A stretch of 32,400 bases of DNA from Clostridiaceae bacterium (GTDB lineage Bacteria > Bacillota > Clostridia > CAYPLH01 > DUMO01): assembly GCA_012839865.1 (NCBI GenBank), contig DUMO01000001.1:1-32400 (forward strand). Direction: 5' to 3'. This document shows, in pieces, positions 25,037 to 32,400 of the stretch (positions are counted from its first letter, which is position 1; each line of letters begins with the position of its first letter). A program made the translations under genes and the position numbers. Below the pieces are notes generated by a model. The model did not search any database. It was not told the DNA's origin and was given only the letters and a program-made list of their open reading frames with translations.

Positions 25037-25870
25037 ATGCAGTTTGACAGGAACACAAAGGTTGATTTGCACTTGCACACCACAGCTTCAGATGGAACAT
25101 GGCAGCCAGAGGAACTGATAGAAGAGTTGATTAAAAGTGATATAAAAATCTTTTCAGTTACAGACCACGACTCTACTGACAGTGTAACCAGGACCGGTAT
25201 ATTAGCACTGGAACATAATCTTAAATTTATACCGGGAGTGGAAATTACAACTTCATGGGGCGAAATTACCCCCCACATACTGGGATATGGGATCGATGCA
25301 GAAAACCCGCATTTATCTTCATTGCTTGAAAACAACAGGTGCCTCCTGGAAAAAAAGGATACGGACAGCATTAAGTATCTGGAAAGTCGGGGATATGATG
25401 TATCCATGGAAGAATATGAAAAGTTTGTGGACAATCCTGCCCTTGGCGGATGGAAGGCGGTCAATTATGCAAAGTATAAAAAACTGTGCTCAAATCATCT
25501 GGAATTTTTCAAACTCTTTGAAGGATATGAAGGCTTTTTTAAAAAAATAAATTATTGTCCGGCGGAGGAGGCAATAAAGGCAATAAAGGATGCCGGCGGC
25601 ATACCTGTCCTGGCCCATCCGGGTGCAGACTTTTACGGAGAAGACTACCAAAAGGTTATTCACGATATGATTGATAATGGAATTATGGGGCTTGAATGCT
25701 ATCATCCTGACAATAGCCGTGAAGTAACAGAATACAGTCTTAAAATATGTAAAAAGAAAGGTCTGTTGATAACAACAGGTTCCGATTGTCATGGAGGTTT
25801 TGTCTCTTCAAGGAAACTGGGAAATCCCCCTGTAACGCTTGATATGCTCAACCTGGAAGGTCTGCTTTAG
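25037..25870 (+). CDS. PHP-domain metal-dependent phosphoesterase
   Basis: Soluble 277-residue phosphoesterase of the PHP superfamily, YciV/TrpH-like group; relatives are 3',5'-nucleotide bisphosphate phosphatases or RNases, and the substrate is not determined here. All family motifs are present in order: DLHLHTTASDG (His12, His14, Asp19), VTDHDS (Asp43, His44, Asp45), GVEITT, HILGYG, LAHPG, ECYHP, and GSDCHG near the C-terminus, forming a trinuclear metal site. The length is right for the family. The start ATG at 25037 follows AAAGGAG. It has its own promoter. The next gene, the RuBisCO-like protein, begins 476 bases later on the same strand; nothing links them in function. Confidence 0.92.
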   Translation: MQFDRNTKVDLHLHTTASDGTWQPEELIEELIKSDIKIFSVTDHDSTDSVTRTGILALEHNLKFIPGVEITTSWGEITPHILGYGIDAENPHLSSLLENNRCLLEKKDTDSIKYLESRGYDVSMEEYEKFVDNPALGGWKAVNYAKYKKLCSNHLEFFKLFEGYEGFFKKINYCPAEEAIKAIKDAGGIPVLAHPGADFYGEDYQKVIHDMIDNGIMGLECYHPDNSREVTEYSLKICKKKGLLITTGSDCHGGFVSSRKLGNPPVTLDMLNLEGLL

Positions 25871-26346
25871 TTGAGCCTTTATCCCGGTGAATTTTAGCAT
25901 GGGCTTTCGGCTAAACCTTTATATGCTGTTTAATGATTTTACCAGTAAAAAAAACTTTACATCGAAAATAAATGACTTTATAATTAGTAATGAAATAACG
26001 CAACTTGCTTTGTCCGGATGTTTTCACCGCACAAGGCAATGAAAAAAAGCATGATTATAACAAAAAATATTGCTGAACTGATTTAGCATACAATAGCACC
26101 GCAAATGAACCCGCCCTCCGGGTAGGCTCGGCATGGCGGGATTTTAAATTGAAAAGTCACTTTCATTTAATACTGACAGAATATATTGTATGGCAGACTC
26201 AGTCTGTTTATTTTTTGCTATAAATCATGATATATAAGGTTTTAGATCAAAATGAAGGGCTGGTCTTTCAATATTTCAGGTTAAATCATTCTGGAAAAAT
26301 TTAATATATAAAATATTCCGGTTACTTGTTAAAGGAGAGTTAATTA
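25871..26346. other. Intergenic region with two dyad elements
   Basis: No gene is seen in these 476 AT-rich bases upstream of the RuBisCO-like gene. CCCGCC (26110-26115) pairs with GGCGGG (26135-26140) around a GC-rich loop that can pair further at CCG/CGG; it stands out from the AT-rich surroundings and is followed by ATTTTAAATT. Further on, CAGACT-C-AGTCTG (26194-26206) is a perfect dyad followed by TTTATTTTTT, which may be an operator or a weak terminator. The gene's promoter is not clear: a TATATAAAAT sequence near 26303-26312 is the best -10 candidate. Confidence 0.45.
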
Positions 26347-27501
26347 ATGAATATAAGCAATTTTAAGGGGACAGATATGCAATTATCAGGAGAGCGAATT
26401 AAAGTAACCTATAAAATATTCGGTGAAGAAGAAGAAGCCTTAAAAATGGCAAAGGATATTTGCCTTGAGGACACCATAGGCCTTCCTGAAAATCTAATCC
26501 CAGGCAACAGAATAAGTTCACAAATCAAAGGTACCGTTGATTCCCTCGAATCCCCCGAAAGCGAAGTGTATTATGCAGTTGTGAGTTTCGCTGTTGAAGC
26601 TGCGGAAGGGGAACTGACCCAGTTGCTCAATGTAGTATTTGGCAACTTAAGTATAAAACCTGGTGTACAGGTAGTGAAAATTGAATTGCCTGAATCACTG
26701 CTGAGTCTTTATAACGGACCCAGGTACGGAATTTCCGGTCTTCGAAAGCTTCTTGGAATACAAAAGCGTCCACTTCTTTCCGCTGATTTGAAACCCATTG
26801 GCTTGACATCCGAAGAACTCTCCAAACTGGCTTATGAGCTGGCACTCAATGGAATAGATATAATCAGGGATGACCATGCTTTAACAGACCAGACTTTTGC
26901 CCCCTTTGATGAAAGGGTGTCCATGTGCTGTGAAGCAGTTCGAAAAGCAAACTCAATAACAGGGTTTAAAAGCATATATGTACCTAATATTACAGCACCA
27001 TACGATGAAATCTTCCTAAGAGCGGAAACAGCAAAGAAAGAAGGTGCGGGAGGATTATTAATCTGTCCCGGTCTTACCGGATTTGACGCAATGAGGTGTG
27101 TCACAGACGATATAAACATAGCCCTTCCGATATTCAGTCATCCGGCATTTTTGGGAAGCTTCACCGTAGGTCCCGACGGCATCTCCCATAGTGTCATTTA
27201 TGGACAAATCGTGCGTCTTGCAGGAGCTGACGTGACAATTTTTCCTAATTACGATTACAGTTTCTCAATTAACGAGAAAGACTGCAGGGAGATTGTTTCA
27301 AGTGCCAAAGACCCATTGGGGCATATAAAGAACATGATGCCAAACCCAATTGGTTCAGCAGGTCTTGAGAGCCTCCATGAAAATGTAAATTTCTATGGAA
27401 ACGATGTAATTTTGCAGGCCGGAAGGGATCTATATCAAAACGATATCGGAGAAAACTGCATTCGTTACAGAAACACACTTTTAGGCATTGTCAGGAAATA
27501 A
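26347..27501 (+). CDS. RuBisCO-like protein (form IV), catalytically divergent
   Basis: Homologue of the RuBisCO large subunit, 384 residues, starting at ATG 26347 behind AAAGGAGA. The N-terminal domain (~15-120) and the TIM-barrel are recognisable: LYNGPRYGISGLRKLLG and RPLLSADLKPIGLTSEELSKLAYELALNG match RuBisCO/RLP patterns. Alignment by eye to spinach numbering gives: Lys175 kept (Lys149), Lys177 absent, carbamylated Lys201 replaced by Arg174, Asp203 kept (Asp176), Glu204 replaced by His177. His327 is not retained (IFPN replaces the HIHSG-like segment), and the loop-6 Lys334 and the phosphate-binding GGG are lost (AGRDLYQND replaces the GG-containing strand). It therefore cannot fix CO2 and probably lacks the usual metal site. 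Known form IV proteins work in methionine salvage or carbohydrate isomerisation, but none of those genes is near. It ends with a strong terminator. Confidence 0.87.
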   Translation: MNISNFKGTDMQLSGERIKVTYKIFGEEEEALKMAKDICLEDTIGLPENLIPGNRISSQIKGTVDSLESPESEVYYAVVSFAVEAAEGELTQLLNVVFGNLSIKPGVQVVKIELPESLLSLYNGPRYGISGLRKLLGIQKRPLLSADLKPIGLTSEELSKLAYELALNGIDIIRDDHALTDQTFAPFDERVSMCCEAVRKANSITGFKSIYVPNITAPYDEIFLRAETAKKEGAGGLLICPGLTGFDAMRCVTDDINIALPIFSHPAFLGSFTVGPDGISHSVIYGQIVRLAGADVTIFPNYDYSFSINEKDCREIVSSAKDPLGHIKNMMPNPIGSAGLESLHENVNFYGNDVILQAGRDLYQNDIGENCIRYRNTLLGIVRK

Positions 27502-27606
27502 AAACGGGGCTTGGCAATTTATTCAGCAGTATCCAACTGTATGAAAAAATAAAACAGGTTTCGTTGATTCGTTCAGCAGAATCAAGCTAAATAAACTTTC
27601 CAGCAT

Positions 27607-27637
27607 AAAAAGCGGGGCACATTACCCCGCTTTTTTT
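27607..27637. terminator. Bidirectional rho-independent terminator
   Basis: AAAAAGCGGGG, a CACATTA loop and CCCCGCTTTTTTT form an 11-bp stem with T runs on both strands. It lies between the convergent RuBisCO-like and aspartate-semialdehyde dehydrogenase genes. Confidence 0.9.
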
Positions 27638-27720
27638 ATTTTTCAGAATATCATTTTTTCGAACTGTATCGTCAACATTATGGTAATTTATTAACTGCAT
27701 CCCGAATATAACGGTGAGCC

Positions 27721-28806
27721 TTACTTTCTCTCCAAATATCCTTCCGCCTTTAAAAGTTCTGCTATAAGCACTGCTCCTCCGGCTGCTCCGCGAAGGGTGT
27801 TATGGGACAGGCACACAAACTTGTAGTCAAATATGGGATCCTCTCTCAGGCGTCCCACAGTAATCCCCATACCCCTTTCAAAATCCCTGTCAAGGTGAGT
27901 TTGAGGTCTGCTTTCATCTTCAAGGTACTTGATAAACTTCTTTGGAGCATTAGGAAGACCCAACTTCTGAGGTTTGCCTTCAAATTCCTCCCATGCCCTT
28001 AAAATATCACTTTTTGAGGGTTTTGTTTCAAATATTACTGAGACTGCAGCCAGGTGTCCGTCTGATACGGGTACTCTGATGCATTGGGCTGAAATAACCG
28101 GTTTTTCTGCAGTTGTAATACCGTTTTCTGCTACGCTACCCCAAATTTTCAGAGGTTCTTTTTCGCTTTTTTCCTCTTCACCCTTTATGAACGGGATTAC
28201 GTTGTCTATAATCTCAGGCCATGTTTCAAAGGTCTTGCCTGCACCTGAAATAGCCTGATATGTGCAAGCCATGATTTTAATGGGATTGTATTCAAACAAA
28301 GGATGTATTGCAGGAACATAGCTTTGTATTGAGCAATTAGGTTTTACAGCAATAAATCCTTTTTTTGTTCCCAAACGCTTTTTCTGTATTTCAATCACTT
28401 TCAAGTGATTATAGTTTACTTCCGGTATAAGCATCGGTACGTCCATCGTCCAGCGATGGGCAGAATTATTGGACACTACCGGTGTTTCGGTTTTTGCATA
28501 TGCTTCCTCCAGTTTTTTTACCTGCTCTTTATCCATGTCCACCGCACAGAAAACGAAGTCAACCTGATTGCTTACTTTCTCAACTTCGGCTGCATTCTCC
28601 ACTGTAAGTTCCCCTATTTTCGAAGGAATGGGTGTACTTAGAAACCAGCGGCCTTTCACCGCTTCAGAATATTTTTTCCCGGCTGACCTTTCACTTGCAG
28701 CAACACAGGTAACTTCAAACCAGGGATGGTTTCCAAGCAATGACACAAACCGCTGTCCTACCATTCCGGTTGCGCCTATTATACCTACTTTCAATTTGTT
28801 GTCCAT
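27721..28806 (-). CDS. asd: Aspartate-semialdehyde dehydrogenase
   Basis: Reduces aspartyl phosphate to aspartate semialdehyde with NADPH, the branch point to lysine/diaminopimelate, threonine and methionine, in the cytosol. The NADP-binding GATGMVGQR (residues 11-19), catalytic Cys158 in KPNCSIQ, and His251 in RVPVSDGHLAAV are present. Features such as KPNCSIQSYVPAIHPL and GRLREDP near the C-terminus place it in the archaeal/fungal-like subgroup rather than the classic Gram-negative one. The length is 361 residues. The ATG at 28806 follows GGAGGG with eight bases of spacing. It has its own promoter and a 130-base leader. It is not in an operon with lysC or dap genes here. Confidence 0.94.
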   Translation of the reverse strand: MDNKLKVGIIGATGMVGQRFVSLLGNHPWFEVTCVAASERSAGKKYSEAVKGRWFLSTPIPSKIGELTVENAAEVEKVSNQVDFVFCAVDMDKEQVKKLEEAYAKTETPVVSNNSAHRWTMDVPMLIPEVNYNHLKVIEIQKKRLGTKKGFIAVKPNCSIQSYVPAIHPLFEYNPIKIMACTYQAISGAGKTFETWPEIIDNVIPFIKGEEEKSEKEPLKIWGSVAENGITTAEKPVISAQCIRVPVSDGHLAAVSVIFETKPSKSDILRAWEEFEGKPQKLGLPNAPKKFIKYLEDESRPQTHLDRDFERGMGITVGRLREDPIFDYKFVCLSHNTLRGAAGGAVLIAELLKAEGYLERK

Positions 28807-29193
28807 TTATTTATCCCTCCATAAGAATATGTCCTCTGCAATGGATGCTCAATAAACATTATTATGCAGAAAATCATAAATTATTGTTTGTACTCTTTGA
28901 GAATATATGTTCATCCACCGTGGACATTTGTCCGTCCGTTAAGCAATTCTAACATATGCAATATAAAAAATCAATAGAAAATTTAATTGCTTTATAAATT
29001 TGCCGGATGTTGCCTTTCAGAAGCCTGTGCAATCCGATAAACTGCAATAAGTGGAAACAAGCAGTTTTTCATCTGCCATGCTGCCTTTCGTAAGGCCAAA
29101 CAATCCGCAACCCGTTGCAGGCAAGTGCAGGCAATTTTTCACCTTTTTTGCCGCCCTTTAGGAATTCGCAAACACCTGCTGAAGGTTGCGGGT
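28807..29193. other. Intergenic region: asd leader and degenerate repeats
   Basis: No gene is seen. The asd promoter is at 28946-28974. On its leader, GGACAAATGTCC (28920-28931) and TCCACGGTGGA (28912-28922) are overlapping short dyads that could compete. Between about 29010 and 29180 a pattern TGCCTTTC...AATCCG...CAGTTTTTCATCTGCC recurs in degenerate form with a period near 70 bases (blocks at about 29013-29081, 29082-29150 and a partial third). Confidence 0.4.
28946..28974 (-). promoter_or_regulatory. Sigma-A promoter for asd
   Basis: On the minus strand TTGATT (28969-28974), a 17-base spacer and TAGAAT (28946-28951) precede a roughly 130-base leader to the ATG at 28806. Confidence 0.6.
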
Positions 29194-30474
29194 TTACTGT
29201 ATTCTTCTATGTTTGAATGTTTTTTTCTTTTCTGAATAGTCTGCAACAATATGCCCCTGGCCATAAAGTTTGTACTTGTAAATTACCAGACCTTCCAGGC
29301 CGACAGGCCCCCTTGCATGAATTTTGCCGGTGCCTATTCCAACTTCCGCACCAAAACCATATCGAAAACCGTCACTGAACCGGGTAGAACAATTCCAGAA
29401 GACATTTCCCGAATCCACCAGGCTCATAAACAGTTCGGCATTTTCCCTGTTCCCGGTGACAATAGAATCAGTATGTCCCGAACCGTAAGTATTAATATGG
29501 TCAATTGCCGACCTGATATCATCAACTATTTTTACAGACAGTTTATAGTCAAGGTATTCGGTCTTCCAATCCATTTCGTCTGCAGGAGCAGCATCAATAA
29601 CTTTCCTGGTCTCGCTGCAGCCGACAAGCACCACATTTTTCTTCTCCATTTCTTTTTTCAACAGGGGCAGATATTCTTTCGCAATGTCCCTGTGCACAAG
29701 AAGTGTTTCAAGAGCATTGCAAACCGCTACATACTGTGTCTTTGAATCTACGGCAATTTCAATGCCCATCCCAATGTCCGCATCCTTGTCTATATAAAGG
29801 TGGCAGATTCCGTCAGCGTGCCCAAGCACAGGTATCCTGGAATTGTCCATGATATAACGTACAAATTCATTGGAACCCCTGGGAATAATCAGGTCAATAT
29901 ACTCATCCAGCTTGAGCATTGCATTGACATCCTCCCTGGTTTCACATAAGTGAATCCACCCTTTCGGCATACCGGCCTTTATTGAAGCTTCATTGATTAT
30001 CTCAGCCAATGCCCGGTTTGTCTCTCTGGCTTCCCTTCCACCTTTGAGAAGAAGAGAATTTCCGCTTTTCAGGCACAGGGTTGAAATCTGCACCAGGGCA
30101 TCAGGTCTTGATTCAAATATAACTCCTATTACGCCTATTGGACAGCTTACCTTTTTGAGTAGAAGTCCGTCATCAAGCTCGGTTTCCGCCAGAATCCTCC
30201 CAACAGGGTCTTCAAGATTTATCAGGCTTTTAATTCCGGCGCAGACATCCGTGATTTTGTCATGGTCAAACTTAAGCCTCTTTAAAAGCGGCGATGCCAG
30301 GTTTTCCTGTTTGCTTCTTTCCAAATCTGCTGTATTGGCCTCAATTATTTTAAACTCATTCTCCAAAAGTGCATTTGCGATTTTCTCAAGGGCATGGTTT
30401 TTCAGCCCGGCATCAGCCCCACCCATTATTATGGAAGCCTTTCTTGCATTTTCCGCAGCCTTTATGATATCCAT
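29194..30474 (-). CDS. proA: Glutamate-5-semialdehyde dehydrogenase
   Basis: Second enzyme of proline synthesis: NADPH-dependent reduction of glutamyl-5-phosphate to glutamate-5-semialdehyde in the cytosol. The 426-residue length is right for ProA. The fold of the aldehyde dehydrogenase superfamily is seen in PIGVIGVIFESRPDALVQI, SGNSLLLKGGREA, the catalytic Cys252 in YVAVCNALETLL, GHADGICHLYID and RFSDGFRYGFGAEVGIGTGKIHARGPVGLEGL. The ATG at 30474 has AGGTGA about six bases upstream. proB, its usual neighbour, is not in the window. It lies 56 bases downstream of the ABC transporter genes on the same strand with no clear terminator between them, so read-through from that unit is possible. Confidence 0.96.
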   Translation of the reverse strand: MDIIKAAENARKASIIMGGADAGLKNHALEKIANALLENEFKIIEANTADLERSKQENLASPLLKRLKFDHDKITDVCAGIKSLINLEDPVGRILAETELDDGLLLKKVSCPIGVIGVIFESRPDALVQISTLCLKSGNSLLLKGGREARETNRALAEIINEASIKAGMPKGWIHLCETREDVNAMLKLDEYIDLIIPRGSNEFVRYIMDNSRIPVLGHADGICHLYIDKDADIGMGIEIAVDSKTQYVAVCNALETLLVHRDIAKEYLPLLKKEMEKKNVVLVGCSETRKVIDAAPADEMDWKTEYLDYKLSVKIVDDIRSAIDHINTYGSGHTDSIVTGNRENAELFMSLVDSGNVFWNCSTRFSDGFRYGFGAEVGIGTGKIHARGPVGLEGLVIYKYKLYGQGHIVADYSEKKKTFKHRRIQ

Positions 30475-30530
30475 TTACCATCACCTGCTTATTGTCAAAT
30501 ATTTCGTAATTTTAGAATAAATATGCGTTA

Positions 30531-31253
30531 CTACAGAACCTTGCCCAAAAATGCTTTTGTTCTTTCATTTTTTGGACTGCTGAAAATTTCCTCGGGATTT
30601 CCTTCCTCTGCTATAACACCTTCATCCATGAACAATACCCTGTCCCCCACCTCTCTTGCAAAGCCCATTTCATGGGTTACCACCACCATTGTCATACCTT
30701 CCTTTGCAAGGTTCTTCATAACATCCAGCACCTCTCCAACCATTTCAGGATCCAGGGCGGATGTGGGTTCATCAAACAACATTACATCCGGGGACATGGC
30801 AAGAGCGCGCACTATGGCTATTCTCTGCTGCTGGCCTCCCGACAGCTGTTTTGGATATGCCTTTGCCTTGTCTTCAAGGCCAATTCTCTTCAAGAGGGCA
30901 ATAGCAATCTCCCGGGCTTTTTGAACATCCATCTTCTTAACTTTTACAGGAGAAAGAGTAATATTCTCCAAGACAGTCATGTGAGGGAAAAGATTAAACT
31001 GCTGAAACACCATACCCATCTTTTGTCTCTGGAGATTTATATTGTTCTTTTTGCTGGTTATGCTGACACCTTCAAAAATAATCTCTCCCTGGGTCGGAAC
31101 CTCGAGCAAATTCAAACACCTTAAAAAGGTGCTTTTCCCGGAGCCGCTGGGACCTATTACAACTACCACTTCTCCTTTTTTAATTTCAGTGTTGATGCCC
31201 TTCAGTACATGGAGGTTACTAAATTTTTTATGCAAATTTATTACTTCAAGCAC
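30531..31253 (-). CDS. Amino-acid ABC transporter ATPase (GlnQ type)
   Basis: ATP-binding subunit of a polar amino-acid importer. Walker [10 protein letters not shown] (34-42), Q-loop FQQ (83-85), signature LSGGQQQ (137-143), Walker B VMLFDEP (157-163) and the switch His194 are all intact, and [24 protein letters not shown] is typical of the GlnQ/HisP group. 240 residues is normal. The start is GTG at 31253 and overlaps the permease stop by eight bases, so the two are translationally coupled. The amino acid cannot be predicted from the ATPase. Confidence 0.95.
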   Translation of the reverse strand: MLEVINLHKKFSNLHVLKGINTEIKKGEVVVVIGPSGSGKSTFLRCLNLLEVPTQGEIIFEGVSITSKKNNINLQRQKMGMVFQQFNLFPHMTVLENITLSPVKVKKMDVQKAREIAIALLKRIGLEDKAKAYPKQLSGGQQQRIAIVRALAMSPDVMLFDEPTSALDPEMVGEVLDVMKNLAKEGMTMVVVTHEMGFAREVGDRVLFMDEGVIAEEGNPEEIFSSPKNERTKAFLGKVL

Positions 31254-31938
31254 CTGCCCTCAACCTCCTTTCAAAAACTCCAAGCAGCTTCGATAATGAA
31301 AATGTAATTATAAAATAAATGGCAGCAGCGACTAAAAGAGGCTCCATAGGCATATAAGTAATTCCCCTGATTATCTGGGTGCTGTACATAAGATCCGCTA
31401 TGCCAATAACCGACACTATGGAAGATTCCTTTATTACTACAATAAACTCATTTCCCAATGCAGGGAGAATGTTTCTGAAAGCCTGAGGTATTATAATATA
31501 AACCATTGCGGTAAAATAAGACATCCCCAGAGACCTTGCTGCTTCCATCTGGCCTGTGTCTACAGCTTGTATTCCGGCCCTTATAATCTCAGCAACATAT
31601 GCGCCACTGTTTATGGACAGGGTTATAATACCTGCCATAAAATCTGCAAAGTCCACTCCCAGTATAGGGTCCAGTGCCGGTATATCCGGGAACTTAATGC
31701 CAATCCTGTCAAGACCGTAATATATAATGAATATTTGCACCATTAAGGGCGTACCACGAATAAATTCAATGTAAGCTGATGAAATAACCTTAAAAACTTT
31801 GAATTTTGACAGCTTCATCAACGAAAAGAAAAGCCCTATGAAAACACCGAACAATACGGCAAAAAATGCAAGCAATATTGTATTCTTTACGCCATTAAGA
31901 AAAAATGGATAATAATTTTTAATAAAGGCAAATTTCAC
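31246..31938 (-). CDS. Amino-acid ABC transporter permease (GlnP/HisM type)
   Basis: Membrane subunit of the importer, with about five helices. The N-terminal [24 protein letters not shown] and the [24 protein letters not shown] segment are the family's typical first helix and EAA loop (which contacts the ATPase). The start is taken as GTG at 31938, eight bases after GGAGG; TTG at 31941 is also possible. At about 230 residues it is normal. The substrate-binding protein, normally co-transcribed, is missing from the visible unit. A sigma-A promoter at 32179-32207 leaves a leader of about 230 bases. Confidence 0.94.
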   Translation of the reverse strand: MKFAFIKNYYPFFLNGVKNTILLAFFAVLFGVFIGLFFSLMKLSKFKVFKVISSAYIEFIRGTPLMVQIFIIYYGLDRIGIKFPDIPALDPILGVDFADFMAGIITLSINSGAYVAEIIRAGIQAVDTGQMEAARSLGMSYFTAMVYIIIPQAFRNILPALGNEFIVVIKESSIVSVIGIADLMYSTQIIRGITYMPMEPLLVAAAIYFIITFSLSKLLGVFERRLRAGA

Positions 31939-32178
31939 CAATGATTCCTCCCAAACACACCTATATACAGGCTTAAAAAATTAAAAGGTCCCCCAATTCA
32001 AAACACTTATAAGTACAATCCACTTAACACTCTCATACCAGCAAGGTCCCCCAGAGTAGTCATCTGCACTTTTTTGATACTTCCATTAGCACAGATACCT
32101 TTACCGGCAAAAACCGGGGAAGCTTATATAACTTTTCCGAGTATGCTTCCCTTAACACACAAAAAGAGCTTTTTAACT

Positions 32179-32207
32179 ATTATACAGTCTGCAGTATAAC
32201 TATGCAA
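32179..32207 (-). promoter_or_regulatory. Sigma-A promoter for the ABC transporter unit
   Basis: On the minus strand TTGCAT (32202-32207), a 17-base spacer and a perfect TATAAT (32179-32184). It begins inside the T run of the terminator of the upstream gene. Confidence 0.7.
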
Positions 32208-32230
32208 TAAAAAAGAGCCGTTCCCGGCTC
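32207..32230 (-). terminator. Rho-independent terminator of the right-edge gene
   Basis: On the minus strand GAGCCG-GGAA-CGGCTC is followed by TTTTTTATT: a 6-bp GC-rich stem and a clear T run, 47 bases after the stop of the partial gene. Confidence 0.8.
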
Positions 32231-32276
32231 ATTGGAAACATGCTTTTTGACTATTCAGGCATACCAGTTGTTTCCC

Positions 32277-32400
32277 CTACCACTCCCTGTTGAATTTAAG
32301 GTCATCCAGGGCTGTCTGGCTGAGGTTGTACCAAAAAACTTCCCCGTGGTTCCTTCCTTTACCTGCAAGGTCCAACTGTGACGGCCTGTTTGCACCATAA
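32277..32400 (-). CDS. 3' end of an unrecognised gene, cut by the window edge
   Basis: A minus-strand frame enters from the right edge and ends with TAG at 32277-32279, giving 40 residues that include YGANRPSQLDLAGKG and end in ALDDLKFNREW. Amino-acid composition and the terminator 47 bases downstream indicate a real gene, but I do not recognise the family. The end does not look like that of an amino-acid-binding protein, so it is probably not the missing subunit of the neighbouring transporter. Confidence 0.6.
   Translation of the reverse strand, partial: YGANRPSQLDLAGKGRNHGEVFWYNLSQTALDDLKFNREW

Larger units (their letters stand above)
31942..32276 (-). promoter_or_regulatory. Long leader of the ABC transporter unit
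   Basis: This non-coding region contains the promoter at 32179-32207 and a leader with possible structure. On the minus strand GGGAAGC...GCTTCCC can form a 7-bp stem (near 32120-32155) and CCGG-TTTTTG-CCGG a small hairpin. AAGGTCCCCCA occurs twice in direct orientation on the plus strand (31985-31995 and 32043-32053). An 18-codon frame at 32007-32063 (minus) reads MTTLGDLAGMRV..., without a ribosome binding site. It does not clearly match a T-box or known riboswitch. Confidence 0.4.

Noticed and set aside
24967-25464. 165-codon open frame on the minus strand over the PHP gene
   Set aside because: It is antisense to a gene with all PHP motifs and has no family-like sequence or ribosome binding site; it is a shadow.
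28807-28945. Lysine riboswitch in the asd leader
   Set aside because: The leader of about 130 bases is too short and lacks the AGAGGNGC-type conserved core; only small dyads are seen.
32040-32060. T-box-like sequence in the ABC transporter leader
   Set aside because: GGGGGACC only loosely resembles the AGGGUGGNACCGCG core, and no specifier loop or terminator/antiterminator pair is visible.
1-32400. CRISPR array, tRNA, rRNA, prophage or toxin-antitoxin system
   Set aside because: No regularly spaced direct repeats, tRNA-like cloverleaf, rRNA segment, or phage or toxin genes were seen when reading both strands.

Overview
The window reads as a low-GC Gram-positive anaerobe of the class Clostridia. 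The ribosome binding sites are strong (AGGAGG, AAAGGAGG), TTG and GTG starts are frequent, promoters are AT-rich sigma-A type, and there are sporulation/cell-wall type proteins (a stalk-SH3-GH18 protein and a DUF6106-like protein). A placement near the thermophilic cellulolytic Acetivibrio/Hungateiclostridium group is inference from protein style only. There is no rRNA, tRNA, CRISPR array, transposase or phage gene.

Layout. 1-2.6 kb, minus strand: a small hypothetical gene, then a cobO-polysaccharide deacetylase lipoprotein pair behind a sigma-A promoter. 2.8-6.2 kb: a 43-residue small gene, a HAD (Cof-type) phosphatase, and divergent from it a 509-residue protein in which ATP-grasp elements appear in circularly permuted order, followed by a DUF2284 cysteine-rich protein. 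6.3-9.2 kb: two ~195-bp copies of a long palindromic repeat in opposite orientation bracket a two-gene minus-strand unit (DUF6106-like membrane protein, then a GH18 protein). 9.4-11.3 kb, plus strand: GtrA plus an FAD amine-oxidase/UDP-galactopyranose-mutase-like flavoprotein, closed by a bidirectional terminator. 11.6-13.8 kb: a methyl-accepting chemotaxis protein. 14.1-24.5 kb: seven minus-strand genes in one direction, GtrA, GT2, large GT-C, GT-C, flavoprotein, PMT-type GT-C with sugar-binding-like domains, GT2. 25-27.5 kb, plus strand: a PHP phosphoesterase and a RuBisCO-like protein. 27.7-32.4 kb, minus strand: aspartate-semialdehyde dehydrogenase, proA, an amino-acid ABC transporter ATPase and permease, and the 3' end of an unrecognised gene.

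How the genes work together. The 14-24.5 kb cluster looks like a polyprenyl-phosphate-sugar glycosylation pathway. GT2 enzymes would load a sugar on undecaprenyl phosphate at the cytoplasmic face, GtrA proteins would help move it across the membrane, and three GT-C integral membrane transferases would use it outside. A flavoprotein in the same transcription unit, and a second GtrA/flavoprotein pair at 9.4-11.3 kb, suggest an unusual oxidation or ring-isomerisation step on the sugar or lipid carrier. This is the best candidate for an undescribed system here. The next most interesting items are the permuted ATP-grasp protein, the RuBisCO-like protein lacking most catalytic positions, and the paired palindromes.
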